This document shows, one piece after another, positions 1-8,321 of a stretch of DNA of 64,000 nucleotides. The notes under the pieces were generated by a model. The model saw only the letters and a list, made by a program, of their open reading frames with translations, ran no database searches and was not told the DNA's origin. The DNA is from DATHKG01 sp035489435 (GTDB taxonomy: Bacteria; Bacteroidota; Bacteroidia; Chitinophagales; Chitinophagaceae). The translations under genes and the position numbers were made by a program. How positions within the stretch are numbered: position 1 is the first letter of the stretch; each line of letters starts with the position of its first letter. The DNA lies in assembly GCA_035489435.1 (NCBI GenBank), contig DATHKG010000024.1; one strand, 5' to 3'.

Positions 1-2346
1 GGCTTTTGTAGAACCATCGGCCCCATATAATACTGTGCCTGTCGAAAACACACGCGGACCAACCATATGACCCGCCCTGATCATTTCGCTTTGAGTAAAC
101 ACCATCTCCGAATTCGCTGATGGATCATGCATCGTTGTTACCCCATAAGCAAGATTGGCAAAATAAGGCCAGTGTTTCTGAGGAGTGAGACCATCCCTGA
201 AATGACTGCCATGGGCATGACCATCTACAAGACCGGGCATAATCGTTTTTCCTTTGCAATCGATAGCCAGTGCTCCTGCAGGAACCTTTAAATCTGCGGA
301 TGAACCGATGGCTTTTATGATGTTGTTTTCGATGATTACCGTTCCGTTTTCGATTACTTCATTGCCCTTCATAGTAATGATACGGGCATTGAGGAATGCA
401 GTAACACCAGTAGGTTTATCGCTTTTCACTTCAAGACCGACGCTAAGTCCATTTTCAGGTATTTTGAATGTTGAATCGGCTTTACCAGCCACAAATTCAA
501 AACGGTCCTCAACATTGATGGTATAATACTGATCGCCGAGTGTATAATGAAGTTGTTTGCCATCGCCGCTCCAGTGAAGATTTATTCCTGCGTCACGGGC
601 GACCTGTTTCACCGGAAAATCGGTGGTAGTTGCACCCAGGTCTACAGTCTTACCTGCATGTACAAACGAAGCTATATATACTTTATGAAGGTCCACAAAT
701 GCGACCCATTTCTGATCAGGCGATGGTATGAACTGAGAACCATATGTACTTCTGAATATCGTGCGGTCATCAGAACCGTCTGTTTTATATGAACCATAAC
801 TGCGTACTGATTCGTAGGCTATGCGTTTATCATTATCAACAAAAACCGGATTTCGTCCTTTTGCATTGATAAATTCAGGAACTCCTCCTTGTGCCGGCAT
901 GATATAAACACCAGGTTGTACCGAAAACCCGTTACCAAGCGCATTGTTGCCACCTTCTTTTACAAAAACAATACGTTTGTCGTCGGATGAAAATGATGGG
1001 TTTCGATAAATTCCTTTTTCAGGTGTAAGCTTTACAGGTTTGGATTTAGCAGGGAAAGTCACTTTCAATATTGCCCCTGTTGCCGTATCATTCCAGGTAG
1101 TATAGATGATCGACTTCCCATCTTTCGAAAATGCAGGTTCAAATTCGAAATCAGTGCCGCTTGTTATTCTTTCAGGTTTACCATTGGGCAAAGCTTTTTT
1201 CCAAAGGTAGCCAACTGCATTAAACACCAGCCAATTTCCATCAGGAGAAGTCTTTGCATGACGAATTACATTCACGTTAAAATTATCCTGGTTGAAGTTT
1301 TGCTTGTATCTAACGGCATCGGTTACCCGCTGTTTGACGTTACAGGTGAAGGGTATTTCGGTAGAAGTGTTTGACCCATCTGCATTTATCTTATTTATTT
1401 TGCCATTTGCCCATACAACCAGTTGTTTGTTGCCGGGGAGCCATGCATAGCCGGTGTAAACACCAAAGATTGACCATGCTTCTTCCTGGTCCTTTGATAA
1501 TTTATCATAAACCGGTCTTTCTTCTCCGGTTACCAGGTCGCGCAGGTAAAGCACCGTTTTTACCCGCACACGTTTTATAAAAGCCAGTGTTTTACCATCA
1601 GGCGAAACCTGTGGTCTGAAGGCACCGCCGGGACCACCTGTAATATTTTCAATGATGCCTTTTTCCCGGTCAAATCTCCGTATCACAAAAATCTCATTGT
1701 TGGGATCCTTGTTATATTGAAACATGCCACCAGGATACATGTCTTCGCTGAAATAAACATAACGACCATCGGGCGAAACGGCAGGTTCATTCACATCCTG
1801 CTGATCATTTTTGCGGGCTGTCAACTGGATACCATTCCCACCGGTGATATGATACATCCAGATTTCACCTGCTCCCAAAGAACGGGTTGCCGTAAAATGT
1901 TTGCGTGCAATTATATATTGACCATCAGGCGACCAGACTGCATTATTCAACAGGCGGAACGTTTCTTTGGTTACCTGCCTGGCTTTGGAACCATCTTTTT
2001 CCATGATCCAGATATTATCCCCACCACCTGCATCGGAAGTGAACAGGATTTGTTTGCCATCGGGACTGAACCTCGGCTGCACTTCCATGGCAAGCCCTTG
2101 TCTCAATACTTTTGCTTCCCCACCTGCAATTGGTAAAATATAAATATCACCCAGCAGGTCAAAAACAATTTCTTTTCCATCCGGCGAAACGTCAAGATTC
2201 ATCCATGTCCCCTCATTCACTGTAAATGAAACCTCCTTATAAGGTGCAGCGGTATTATTTACATCCCACTTCTTATTTCCCTGCGAATAACAGGTATATG
2301 TAACCGAAATAAAAATCGCAAAAAAAAGCAGAACTTCTTTCATCAT
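1..2346 (-). CDS. Secreted TolB-like propeller + amidohydrolase, C-terminus cut by window edge
   Basis: Reading leftward from ATG at 2346 gives an open frame of 782 codons to base 1 with no stop, so the 3' end lies outside the window. A signal peptide (MMKEVLLFFAIFISV, then TCYSQG) is followed by many TolB/PD40-type repeats with the SPDGK signature (for example NLDVSPDGKEIVFDL, PRFSPDGKQILF). From about residue 690 an amidohydrolase-type beta sandwich begins, and the metal-binding HxH motif appears in MPGLVDGHAHGSHF. Bacteroidota proteins of this architecture are exported metal-dependent hydrolases, imidazolonepropionase/dipeptidase-like, with no settled substrate. A second ATG at 2343 is equally possible as start. 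The remaining metal ligands would lie beyond the left edge. Confidence 0.9.
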   Translation of the reverse strand, partial: MMKEVLLFFAIFISVTYTCYSQGNKKWDVNNTAAPYKEVSFTVNEGTWMNLDVSPDGKEIVFDLLGDIYILPIAGGEAKVLRQGLAMEVQPRFSPDGKQILFTSDAGGGDNIWIMEKDGSKARQVTKETFRLLNNAVWSPDGQYIIARKHFTATRSLGAGEIWMYHITGGNGIQLTARKNDQQDVNEPAVSPDGRYVYFSEDMYPGGMFQYNKDPNNEIFVIRRFDREKGIIENITGGPGGAFRPQVSPDGKTLAFIKRVRVKTVLYLRDLVTGEERPVYDKLSKDQEEAWSIFGVYTGYAWLPGNKQLVVWANGKINKINADGSNTSTEIPFTCNVKQRVTDAVRYKQNFNQDNFNVNVIRHAKTSPDGNWLVFNAVGYLWKKALPNGKPERITSGTDFEFEPAFSKDGKSIIYTTWNDTATGAILKVTFPAKSKPVKLTPEKGIYRNPSFSSDDKRIVFVKEGGNNALGNGFSVQPGVYIMPAQGGVPEFINAKGRNPVFVDNDKRIAYESVRSYGSYKTDGSDDRTIFRSTYGSQFIPSPDQKWVAFVDLHKVYIASFVHAGKTVDLGATTTDFPVKQVARDAGINLHWSGDGKQLHYTLGDQYYTINVEDRFEFVAGKADSTFKIPENGLSVGLEVKSDKPTGVTAFLNARIITMKGNEVIENGTVIIENNIIKAIGSSADLKVPAGALAIDCKGKTIMPGLVDGHAHGSHFRDGLTPQKHWPYFANLAYGVTTMHDPSANSEMVFTQSEMIRAGHMVGPRVFSTGTVLYGADGSTKA

Positions 2347-2390
2347 GTCAGTAAATAATTATTTTATTGAAATTGTTTATTTATCTTTTA

Positions 2391-2572
2391 GTGGTGAGTG
2401 GTAAGTGGTAAGTGGTAAGTGGTAAGTTAGTGATGAGTGTGTGAGTGGTAAGTTAGTGATGAGTGTGTGAGTTATGAGTTATAGGTGTTAAGTAAGTTAT
2501 GAAATTATCAAATAAAGGCACTCATAACTCATTCACTCCTTTCATAATTCATAACTCATAATTCATAATTCT
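2391..2572. repeat. Low-complexity GTAAGTG/GAGTTATGAG repeat tract with inverted arm
   Basis: The left arm (2391-2500) is built from GTGAGTGGTAAGTGGTAAGT-like units and contains a 26-bp unit duplicated in tandem (2421-2472). The right arm (2518-2572) has the complementary form, ATAACTCATAATTCATAA. The two arms are inverted relative to each other and can pair in part. The tract lies between two minus-strand genes, downstream of the AnmK-like gene. The same sequence family occurs near 28042, 31168, 35815 and 38451. Confidence 0.8.
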
Positions 2573-2574
2573 CT

Positions 2575-3672
2575 TCAGGCCTCCTGACCAATCCATACGT
2601 TTCCGCCTATACTATCGCGTTTTGCCCCGGTAATATATTTAAAGACGTTATTTTCTTCGCGCCAGCGCAATACACCAATTAAGGCCATGGCAAGTGGTTC
2701 CTTAAAATCTACCACCAGTTTATCCGGAACAATCAAACTGATTCCTGACTCGCCCACCAGTGTGCGAATTCTTTCAACAAGAAAGTTATTATTTGCACCT
2801 CCGCCTGTCATAAATAATTCGTTTTTAGCGGCCGGCTCATCAGACATGAAAAGTTTTACTCCGTTTGTAACCTGGATGGCGATATGTTCAACAGCAGTGC
2901 GCAGTGCATCCTTAACATTCAGCCGGAGCTCGTCGAAAAGCGGGTAAACCACGTCTGTGGCAAAATCAATAGAAAGAGATTTCGGAAGCGGCAACTCGTA
3001 ATATTCCAGCTCATTCAGGATGTCAAGCAGCTTTTCATCCACCTTGCCTTCGGCTGCCATCATTCCACCTGGATCTAAATCCAGGTTGTCCCGGGCCGCC
3101 AGCTTATCAAGCAACCTGTTTGCGGGGCAAACATCGAAATTTTTGTATTGACCCGGTAAATGCCGGGAAAGATTAGCATTGGATCCGAGGTGTAAGAACA
3201 GTTGTTGCGCGGAAAACAACAGTTTTTCTGCGATAGGGTAAACCGGGGCGCCCTTACCATCCAAACCGAGATCCATGTTTCGCACATTTCCAACAACATT
3301 AATTCCGGTAATCGCAGCAACCTGGGAAAGATCACCTAATTGGGAGCAAATTTTAAGTTCCGGTTTGTAGAAGATTGTGTGCCCGTCGCAGGCTATAAGC
3401 TGAACCTTATAGTGGAGTTCGTTGCGATCAATGAAATCACGGATTAATTCAGCCAGGTATTGACCAAAGGTCACATGAAGTTCGTGGTACTCGGACAAGC
3501 CAAGTGAATCCAGGTTTTCCAGCTTTCTCCTGATTTCCGGTTCGTAAGGAATTCGTTCGCCCGCAAGGATCTGAGCCGTCCATTTACCGGTGGTTTCATG
3601 AAGCTCCGCAAACATAATATCAAGGCCATTTAAAGATTCACCGCTTACAACTCCGATAGCCCTGTATACCAT
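2575..3672 (-). CDS. AnmK-like anhydro-N-acetylmuramic acid kinase family protein, altered active site
   Basis: A 365-aa protein of the AnmK family (sugar kinase/actin-like fold), which in active members hydrolyses and phosphorylates anhydro-MurNAc during peptidoglycan recycling. The start is set at the ATG at 3672 (MVYRAIGVVSGES), because a longer frame would run into the divergent gene at 3760. Family landmarks are recognisable but changed. The N-terminal phosphate motif usually MSGTSLDG is VSGESLNG (residues 9-16). The usual DxR...GGQGAP segment reads NVRNMDLGLDGKGAP (129-143), so the Asp expected as catalytic base is Asn129. The nucleotide motif usually NIGGIAN is HLGSNAN. I infer a paralogue with altered or lost kinase activity. 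The length is typical of the family. Confidence 0.8.
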   Translation of the reverse strand: MVYRAIGVVSGESLNGLDIMFAELHETTGKWTAQILAGERIPYEPEIRRKLENLDSLGLSEYHELHVTFGQYLAELIRDFIDRNELHYKVQLIACDGHTIFYKPELKICSQLGDLSQVAAITGINVVGNVRNMDLGLDGKGAPVYPIAEKLLFSAQQLFLHLGSNANLSRHLPGQYKNFDVCPANRLLDKLAARDNLDLDPGGMMAAEGKVDEKLLDILNELEYYELPLPKSLSIDFATDVVYPLFDELRLNVKDALRTAVEHIAIQVTNGVKLFMSDEPAAKNELFMTGGGANNNFLVERIRTLVGESGISLIVPDKLVVDFKEPLAMALIGVLRWREENNVFKYITGAKRDSIGGNVWIGQEA

Positions 3673-3759
3673 TAAACAAATTTTAGATTGTAGATTGTAG
3701 AAATTAGATTTGCTCGTCAAAGGTGAAGATTCGCGTTTCAAAATCCAAAACTGTATTCT

Positions 3760-4410
3760 ATGGTTATTAATCTGAGTGATCAATATTCCCTCCTGAGCAA
3801 TTGGGTAAGTGAACTGAGAAGCGTTCAGGTTCAAACGGATCGCATGCGATTTCGCCGTAACCTGGAACGGATCGGAGAAGTTGCAGCCTTTGAAATCAGT
3901 AAGGTTTTGGAATTTGAAGAAAAGGAGATTCAGACTCCTCTTGGCATTTCAGTCTGTAAATTATTGAAGGAACAGCCTGTCCTGGCGACGATTTTGAGAG
4001 CAGGACTCCCCCTCCACCAGGGTCTCCTCAATTATTATGACCGGGCAGACAACGCTTTCATTTCCGCTTATCGAAAACATAACCGCGACGGGACCTTTGA
4101 AATCAGCCTTGATTATGTATCCTGCCCCGAACTTGAAAACCGGGTGGTTATCATTGCAGACCCGATGCTTGCGACCGGGTCATCCATGGTAAAAACCATC
4201 CAGTTTCTTCGTGAAGAGGGGCATCCCAGGGAAATTCATATTGTAGTAGCAATTGCCTGCACAGTCGGGATTGAATTTGTTCAGCGAACCGAGCCAAATG
4301 TAAAAATCTGGTGTGGCGCCATCGATGAAGAGCTTACCGCCAAAGGCTTTATTGTCCCGGGACTTGGGGATGCGGGGGATCTGGCTTACGGGACAAAGGT
4401 CCAGTTTTAA
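3760..4410 (+). CDS. upp: Uracil phosphoribosyltransferase
   Basis: A 216-aa UPRT, which makes UMP from uracil and PRPP in pyrimidine salvage. The PRPP-binding loop VVIIADPMLATGSSM (about 127-141) and the C-terminal uracil-binding signature GFIVPGLGDAGDLAYGTK (about 197-214) are both present, as is ILRAGLPLHQG (about 77-87), where the family has ILRAGLGM. The length matches bacterial UPRTs (about 208-216 aa). It is transcribed divergently from the AnmK-like gene, with 87 bp between starts. Bacteroidota often carry a somewhat divergent UPRT of this kind, and the conserved motifs make the family call firm. Substrate preference is inferred from family only. Confidence 0.88.
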   Translation: MVINLSDQYSLLSNWVSELRSVQVQTDRMRFRRNLERIGEVAAFEISKVLEFEEKEIQTPLGISVCKLLKEQPVLATILRAGLPLHQGLLNYYDRADNAFISAYRKHNRDGTFEISLDYVSCPELENRVVIIADPMLATGSSMVKTIQFLREEGHPREIHIVVAIACTVGIEFVQRTEPNVKIWCGAIDEELTAKGFIVPGLGDAGDLAYGTKVQF

Positions 4411-4515
4411 ACGGGGTTCCGGGAACCTGTAATTCCTGTTACCAATCCTAAAATAATCACAAAAAATTTCAACGTTTTTTGTACTTTGGTTGTCAATACG
4501 GCGTTAATGTCTCCA

Positions 4516-5538
4516 ATGAGGAAATATGTCCTGGTAATTTTTGTGCTGATGCAGGCTGGAATGGCTCTTGCGCAGGATCCGAACTTCTCACAGTTCTTCG
4601 TATCGCCGCTTACTTTGAACCCTGCATTGACGGGGAAATTTAATGGTGATTTCAGGGCCGCGGGAAACTACCGGGATCAGTGGCCTGCAATCAGCAAGGC
4701 TTTTATCACCTCTACCTTATCGTTGGATATGCCTATAATGCGTGGAAGGTTATCTGAACTTGATACCTGGGGTGTAGGTCTGCTCGCAATGACCGATAAA
4801 ACGGCAAATGGAATTCTTTCTACAAATATGATCTCATTGTCTACTGCCTACCATAAAGGCATAGACGAAGACGGTCTTAATACTATCGGATTAGGTTTCC
4901 AGGGAACTTACAATACCAAAAGACTTGATGGCACTAAACTGAATTTCGAAGATGAACTTGATCAGTTCGGTGGCTGGAGTATTCCGAGTGGTGAGACTAT
5001 TGACAACCAGCAGGTGAACCTGAGCTATTTTGATGTTAGCGTCGGAGCACTTTTCAATGGTTCAACCGATGGTTATAATAATTATTATGTCGGCGCTTCA
5101 GTTTACCATATCAACAAACCAAAGGAGTCATTCACAGGGGATATCTTTTACACGTTGAATCCGCGGATGACTCTGAATGCAGGCGGTGCAATACCAATTG
5201 GAGATCGCACACGTACTGTTTATCTTAGCTCCATTTATAGTCGCCAGGCAGGTGCAACGAATATTGTTGCTGGTGGTGCCGTCGGTTTTCTATTAAACGG
5301 AGATGAAGAAAAACCAAATAGCTTCTACGCAGGTCTCTGGACCAGGTTCAATAATGTTAATGATGCGTTGATACCTTATATAGGCCTTGAATTTGGTGAT
5401 TTCCGTTTAGGTGCATCATACGATGTAAATATCTCCAGTCTTAAAACCGCCTCACAAAGCCGCGGCGGTCTTGAAATTTCCCTGATTTATATTAAGCGTC
5501 CGCCAGGCAGCAGGGGAGTTCCTTGTCCGAGGTTCTAA
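4516..5538 (+). CDS. PorP/SprF family type IX secretion membrane protein
   Basis: A 340-aa outer-membrane beta-barrel protein of the PorP/SprF family, paralogues of the T9SS component that anchors or helps export adhesins. The start at 4516 gives a clean signal peptide (MRKYVLVIFVLMQAG...ALAQ) followed by the family hallmark DPNFSQFFVSPLTLNPALTG and YRDQWPAI. An upstream in-frame ATG (4507) and a TTG (4486) are alternatives. The rest is an amphipathic strand pattern and ends near SLIYIKRPPGSR. It overlaps the convergent glycosylase gene by 4 bp. Many such genes sit next to a large gliding adhesin, but none is adjacent here, so which substrate it serves is unknown. Confidence 0.9.
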   Translation: MRKYVLVIFVLMQAGMALAQDPNFSQFFVSPLTLNPALTGKFNGDFRAAGNYRDQWPAISKAFITSTLSLDMPIMRGRLSELDTWGVGLLAMTDKTANGILSTNMISLSTAYHKGIDEDGLNTIGLGFQGTYNTKRLDGTKLNFEDELDQFGGWSIPSGETIDNQQVNLSYFDVSVGALFNGSTDGYNNYYVGASVYHINKPKESFTGDIFYTLNPRMTLNAGGAIPIGDRTRTVYLSSIYSRQAGATNIVAGGAVGFLLNGDEEKPNSFYAGLWTRFNNVNDALIPYIGLEFGDFRLGASYDVNISSLKTASQSRGGLEISLIYIKRPPGSRGVPCPRF

Positions 5539-6143
5539 ACCTTTTTGGATTTTGTAACGTAGGGATTGCCTTTGACGTGAAAGCGGTAAAGCAACAATGC
5601 ATCTTCAGCTGCATAATCGACCCCGATCCTTGTTGAGCTTACGATGTCATTTGCCGATAGTTGATAACCATCTTCTACAACATAAATTTCATCACTTAAA
5701 AGATCGGCACCGGTATGATGACGATAAAGTCCGAGTGCTTTGGAAACATTACCGGGGCCTCGGGTCAGTGTATGATCGGCTTTGTATTTTTTTGTACGAA
5801 TAAGCATTTGATCAATTCCATCTATCGGTTCGAGTGCCCGGATCAACACTGCGTGCGGAACATCTTTAGCATTGGTCACAATATTAAACAGGTGATGAAT
5901 GCCATAGCATAAATATACATAAGCTTTACCGGCATCACCGAACATGATCTCGGTACGATTAGTTCTTCTGCCATTATATGCATGTGAAGCCTTGTCGGTA
6001 ACTCCTGCATAAGCTTCCGTTTCAACGATCCTGCCGCTGGTTTTAACTCCATCGATAACAGATACCAGTATTTTGCCTAACAATTCTTTTGCGATCTTTA
6101 CTACATCATGCCTGTTGTAAAAATCATATTCAAGCCTTTTCAT
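5535..6143 (-). CDS. DNA-3-methyladenine glycosylase (AAG/MPG family)
   Basis: A 202-aa base-excision repair glycosylase that removes alkylated purines. The start at 6143 (MKRLEYDFYNRHDVV) is chosen because the family begins near here; the longer frame would pass through the divergent gene at 6186. AAG motifs are visible: ELLGKILVS, the catalytic ETEAY segment in GRIVETEAYAG (about 36-46), KASHAYNGRRTNRTEIMF, YVYLCYGIHHLFNIV and TRGPGNVSKALG. The 3' end overlaps the PorP/SprF gene by 4 bp in convergent orientation. The start codon lies only 42 bp from that of the EI24 gene, so both promoters share a very short divergent region. Confidence 0.93.
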   Translation of the reverse strand: MKRLEYDFYNRHDVVKIAKELLGKILVSVIDGVKTSGRIVETEAYAGVTDKASHAYNGRRTNRTEIMFGDAGKAYVYLCYGIHHLFNIVTNAKDVPHAVLIRALEPIDGIDQMLIRTKKYKADHTLTRGPGNVSKALGLYRHHTGADLLSDEIYVVEDGYQLSANDIVSSTRIGVDYAAEDALLLYRFHVKGNPYVTKSKKV

Positions 6144-6185
6144 CAATAAAATCGTTAAGTTTGAATGAGCCAAATATAGATAACA

Positions 6186-6968
6186 TTGTTCAAGGAAATC
6201 ATCATCGCGCTTCAGTCTTATTCGAAAGCACATGCATTTATCAAGTCGAATAATCTATGGCGCTGGATCATTATTCCCGGCACTATTTATTCCATACTTT
6301 TCCTGGTCGGCATGTATTTTTTCTGGACATCTACTGATGATGCTGTTTCTTTTCTTACAAAAAAGATAGGTCTCGACCAATGGCTCAGTGCTCAAAAAAG
6401 CGGATTGCTCAACTTTCTTTTCCTGATGGGTGGAATCATGCTTAAACTGATTCTTGGTTTCTTCTATTTTTCCCTGTTTAAATATATTTTCCTCATCCTG
6501 GGCTCACCTGTGTTCGCTTATCTCAGTGAAAAAACGGAGGCAATCATGGAAGGAAAAGACTTTCCGTTCAGTTTTTCACAACTGTTAAAAGACATCTTAC
6601 GTGGTGTGAAACTTGCCATTAGAAATTCGCTTTGGCAAACCGTATATGCTGTCTCTTTATTGATTTTGTCTTTTTTCCCGGTTATCGGATGGATTACACC
6701 GGTAATTGCATTATCCATTGAATGTTATTATTATGGCTTTTCGATGCTTGACTACAGCTGTGAACGCAACAAACTGTCACCTTCAGAAAGTATTGCTTTT
6801 ATAGGCCGTCATAAAGGACTTGCTGTTGGCAACGGGATGGTATTTTATCTTATGCATTTCGTACCCTTCATTGGTTGGGTTCTTGCCCCGGCCTATGCTG
6901 TAATCGCTGCAACGATCAGTATTTATCATCAAAAGGAGAATTTTCAGACCTTACAGGTCACGGATTAG
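6186..6968 (+). CDS. EI24 (CysZ-like) domain membrane protein
   Basis: A 260-aa inner-membrane protein of the EI24/CysZ superfamily. About four to five hydrophobic segments are visible: around residues 27-45 (WIIIPGTIYSILFLVGMYF), 75-105, 155-185 and 220-250. The characteristic segment FLILGSPVFAYLSEKTEAIMEG precedes the long cytoplasmic stretch with a family-typical KDILRGVKLAIRNSLWQ. CysZ itself transports sulfate, but Bacteroidota members are only assigned by fold. The frame opens with TTG at 6186, because an in-frame stop lies just upstream and the next Met is well inside the first membrane segment. The following methyltransferase gene starts 54 bp downstream, so they may be co-transcribed. 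Confidence 0.82.
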   Translation: MFKEIIIALQSYSKAHAFIKSNNLWRWIIIPGTIYSILFLVGMYFFWTSTDDAVSFLTKKIGLDQWLSAQKSGLLNFLFLMGGIMLKLILGFFYFSLFKYIFLILGSPVFAYLSEKTEAIMEGKDFPFSFSQLLKDILRGVKLAIRNSLWQTVYAVSLLILSFFPVIGWITPVIALSIECYYYGFSMLDYSCERNKLSPSESIAFIGRHKGLAVGNGMVFYLMHFVPFIGWVLAPAYAVIAATISIYHQKENFQTLQVTD

Positions 6969-7022
6969 CCAGCTTCCTGGTTTTGGTTGATCCCCTTCAT
7001 CTAATTACACTAAATTTCACCT

Positions 7023-7742
7023 ATGTCAGATCAGAGTACCGTTTATCTAATTCCCTGTTTTCTTGATGAAAATGCAATCCAGACAATACCTTCTTATGTT
7101 AAGGAAGCAGTTATGCAATGCCAGGTATTTTTTGTCGAGAATGAAAGAAGTGCCCGCCGATACCTCAAAATGTTATGGAAAGAAATAGTGATCGATGACT
7201 ACGAATGGATAGTTATTCATAAGGCTGAAAAAGATGTAAGGGTTCGTTTGATGGTTGCAATGAAAGAAGGAAAGAATATTGGGATAATCTCTGAAGCAGG
7301 TTGTCCGGGTATTGCGGATCCCGGGCAATTACTTGTTGAAACTGCCCATAAGGGTGGCGCAGTTGTTAAACCATTGGTAGGACCCAGTTCGATACTCCTG
7401 GCATTGATGGCCAGCGGTATGAATGGTCAACAGTTTCGTTTTGCAGGTTATATCCCGATAGATTCCGGAGAAAGAGCAAAATTCGTTCGCGAACTGGAGA
7501 GTGAGTCGGTCAGAAGAAATTCCACGCAGGTTTTTATCGAGACGCCTTACCGGAATAACCATGTAACAGAAATGTTGATCAAAACCTGCAGGCCGGACAC
7601 ACGTCTATGTATAGCCGCAGACCTTACCGGTCCCGGCGAATTTATCAAAACGCTTAGTATTGCAGAATGGAAAACGCAGGTTCCTGACTTACACAAGAGA
7701 CCCGTTATCTATTGCCTGATGGCTGCTGAATCTATTGCCTGA
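7023..7742 (+). CDS. SAM-dependent methyltransferase, tetrapyrrole methylase/RsmI-like
   Basis: A 239-aa protein of the tetrapyrrole (corrin/porphyrin) methylase fold, in the Bacteroidota-specific branch near RsmI (16S rRNA C1402 2'-O-methyltransferase). The SAM-binding region IGIISEAGCPGIADPG (about 87-102) corresponds to RsmI's VSDAGTPGISDPG, and PLVGPSSILLALMASGM (about 116-132) matches GPSALITALSASG. The N-terminal GxLxxIxTPLGN motif is weakened to VYLIPCFLDEN, so the function may differ from true RsmI. The C-terminal part IETPYRNNHVTEML resembles RsmI's YESPHR region. No separate RsmI is seen in the window. Confidence 0.85.
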   Translation: MSDQSTVYLIPCFLDENAIQTIPSYVKEAVMQCQVFFVENERSARRYLKMLWKEIVIDDYEWIVIHKAEKDVRVRLMVAMKEGKNIGIISEAGCPGIADPGQLLVETAHKGGAVVKPLVGPSSILLALMASGMNGQQFRFAGYIPIDSGERAKFVRELESESVRRNSTQVFIETPYRNNHVTEMLIKTCRPDTRLCIAADLTGPGEFIKTLSIAEWKTQVPDLHKRPVIYCLMAAESIA

Positions 7743-7755
7743 TGGCTTCGGAAGG

Positions 7756-8133
7756 TTAACGCCTGATCTCCCGCATAGAAAGTATACTGTCTACCACATA
7801 CACCGTGTTGCCACGCCACCAGATTTTACCGAGGTACTCTTTATAATGCAGGTCTACTTCTTTTCCGGAATTTTTCATCAGTTCCTCGGCGATCCGCTTG
7901 TTTTGCACCGAGAACTCAAATTCATATGACTGAATGGAACCCGGAGTCCGGGATCGTATGCCTGATTGGATCAGTTTCCCCTCATAGGTTTTGAATATAT
8001 ATCCTTTTTTTACGAGGTAGTTCAATTCGCCGGATTTCACCCCTTCACCAAAAACCCAAAAATATCTGATCGCGATAATCACGGCAAATACAACTATAAC
8101 GATCCCAACTGCTATCAATAAAATTCTTTTCAT
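7756..8133 (-). CDS. Conserved Bacteroidota single-pass membrane protein, unknown function
   Basis: A 125-aa protein with one N-terminal membrane segment (residues 4-26, ILLIAVGIVIVVFAVIIAIRYF) and a soluble domain of about 95 residues containing FGEGVKSGELNYLVKKGYIF and HYKEYLGKIWWRGNT. I recognise the pattern as a small conserved Bacteroidota family that has sometimes carried unsupported enzyme names in databases. No catalytic motif is visible. It is convergent with the methyltransferase gene, 13 bp apart. The 188-bp gap to bshA holds no further coding signal. Confidence 0.7.
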   Translation of the reverse strand: MKRILLIAVGIVIVVFAVIIAIRYFWVFGEGVKSGELNYLVKKGYIFKTYEGKLIQSGIRSRTPGSIQSYEFEFSVQNKRIAEELMKNSGKEVDLHYKEYLGKIWWRGNTVYVVDSILSMREIRR

Positions 8134-8321
8134 GAAAATCTTTTTAAGACTTGCTCATAACTTGGATTCAGTAAGCCCGGGAATATTTTGAATGCATTCA
8201 ACAATCCGGGAAGCTAAATGTTAATTCTTTCTAAAGTTAGGCCAAAGGCGGTTAGCTTAAGCACACGGTCTGTTGTATCACCAAAAAACATTTACCTTCG
8301 GGCGGTTTAATTATAAAGTTT

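Noticed and set aside
254..2136. Short plus-strand reading frames in the first 2.1 kb
   Set aside because: They lie antisense to the amidohydrolase gene, which has one continuous frame with a signal peptide and SPDGK repeats. No domain or start context supports the antisense frames.
2391..2572. CRISPR array
   Set aside because: The units are short, variable and low-complexity, without regular unique spacers, and no cas genes are present in the window.
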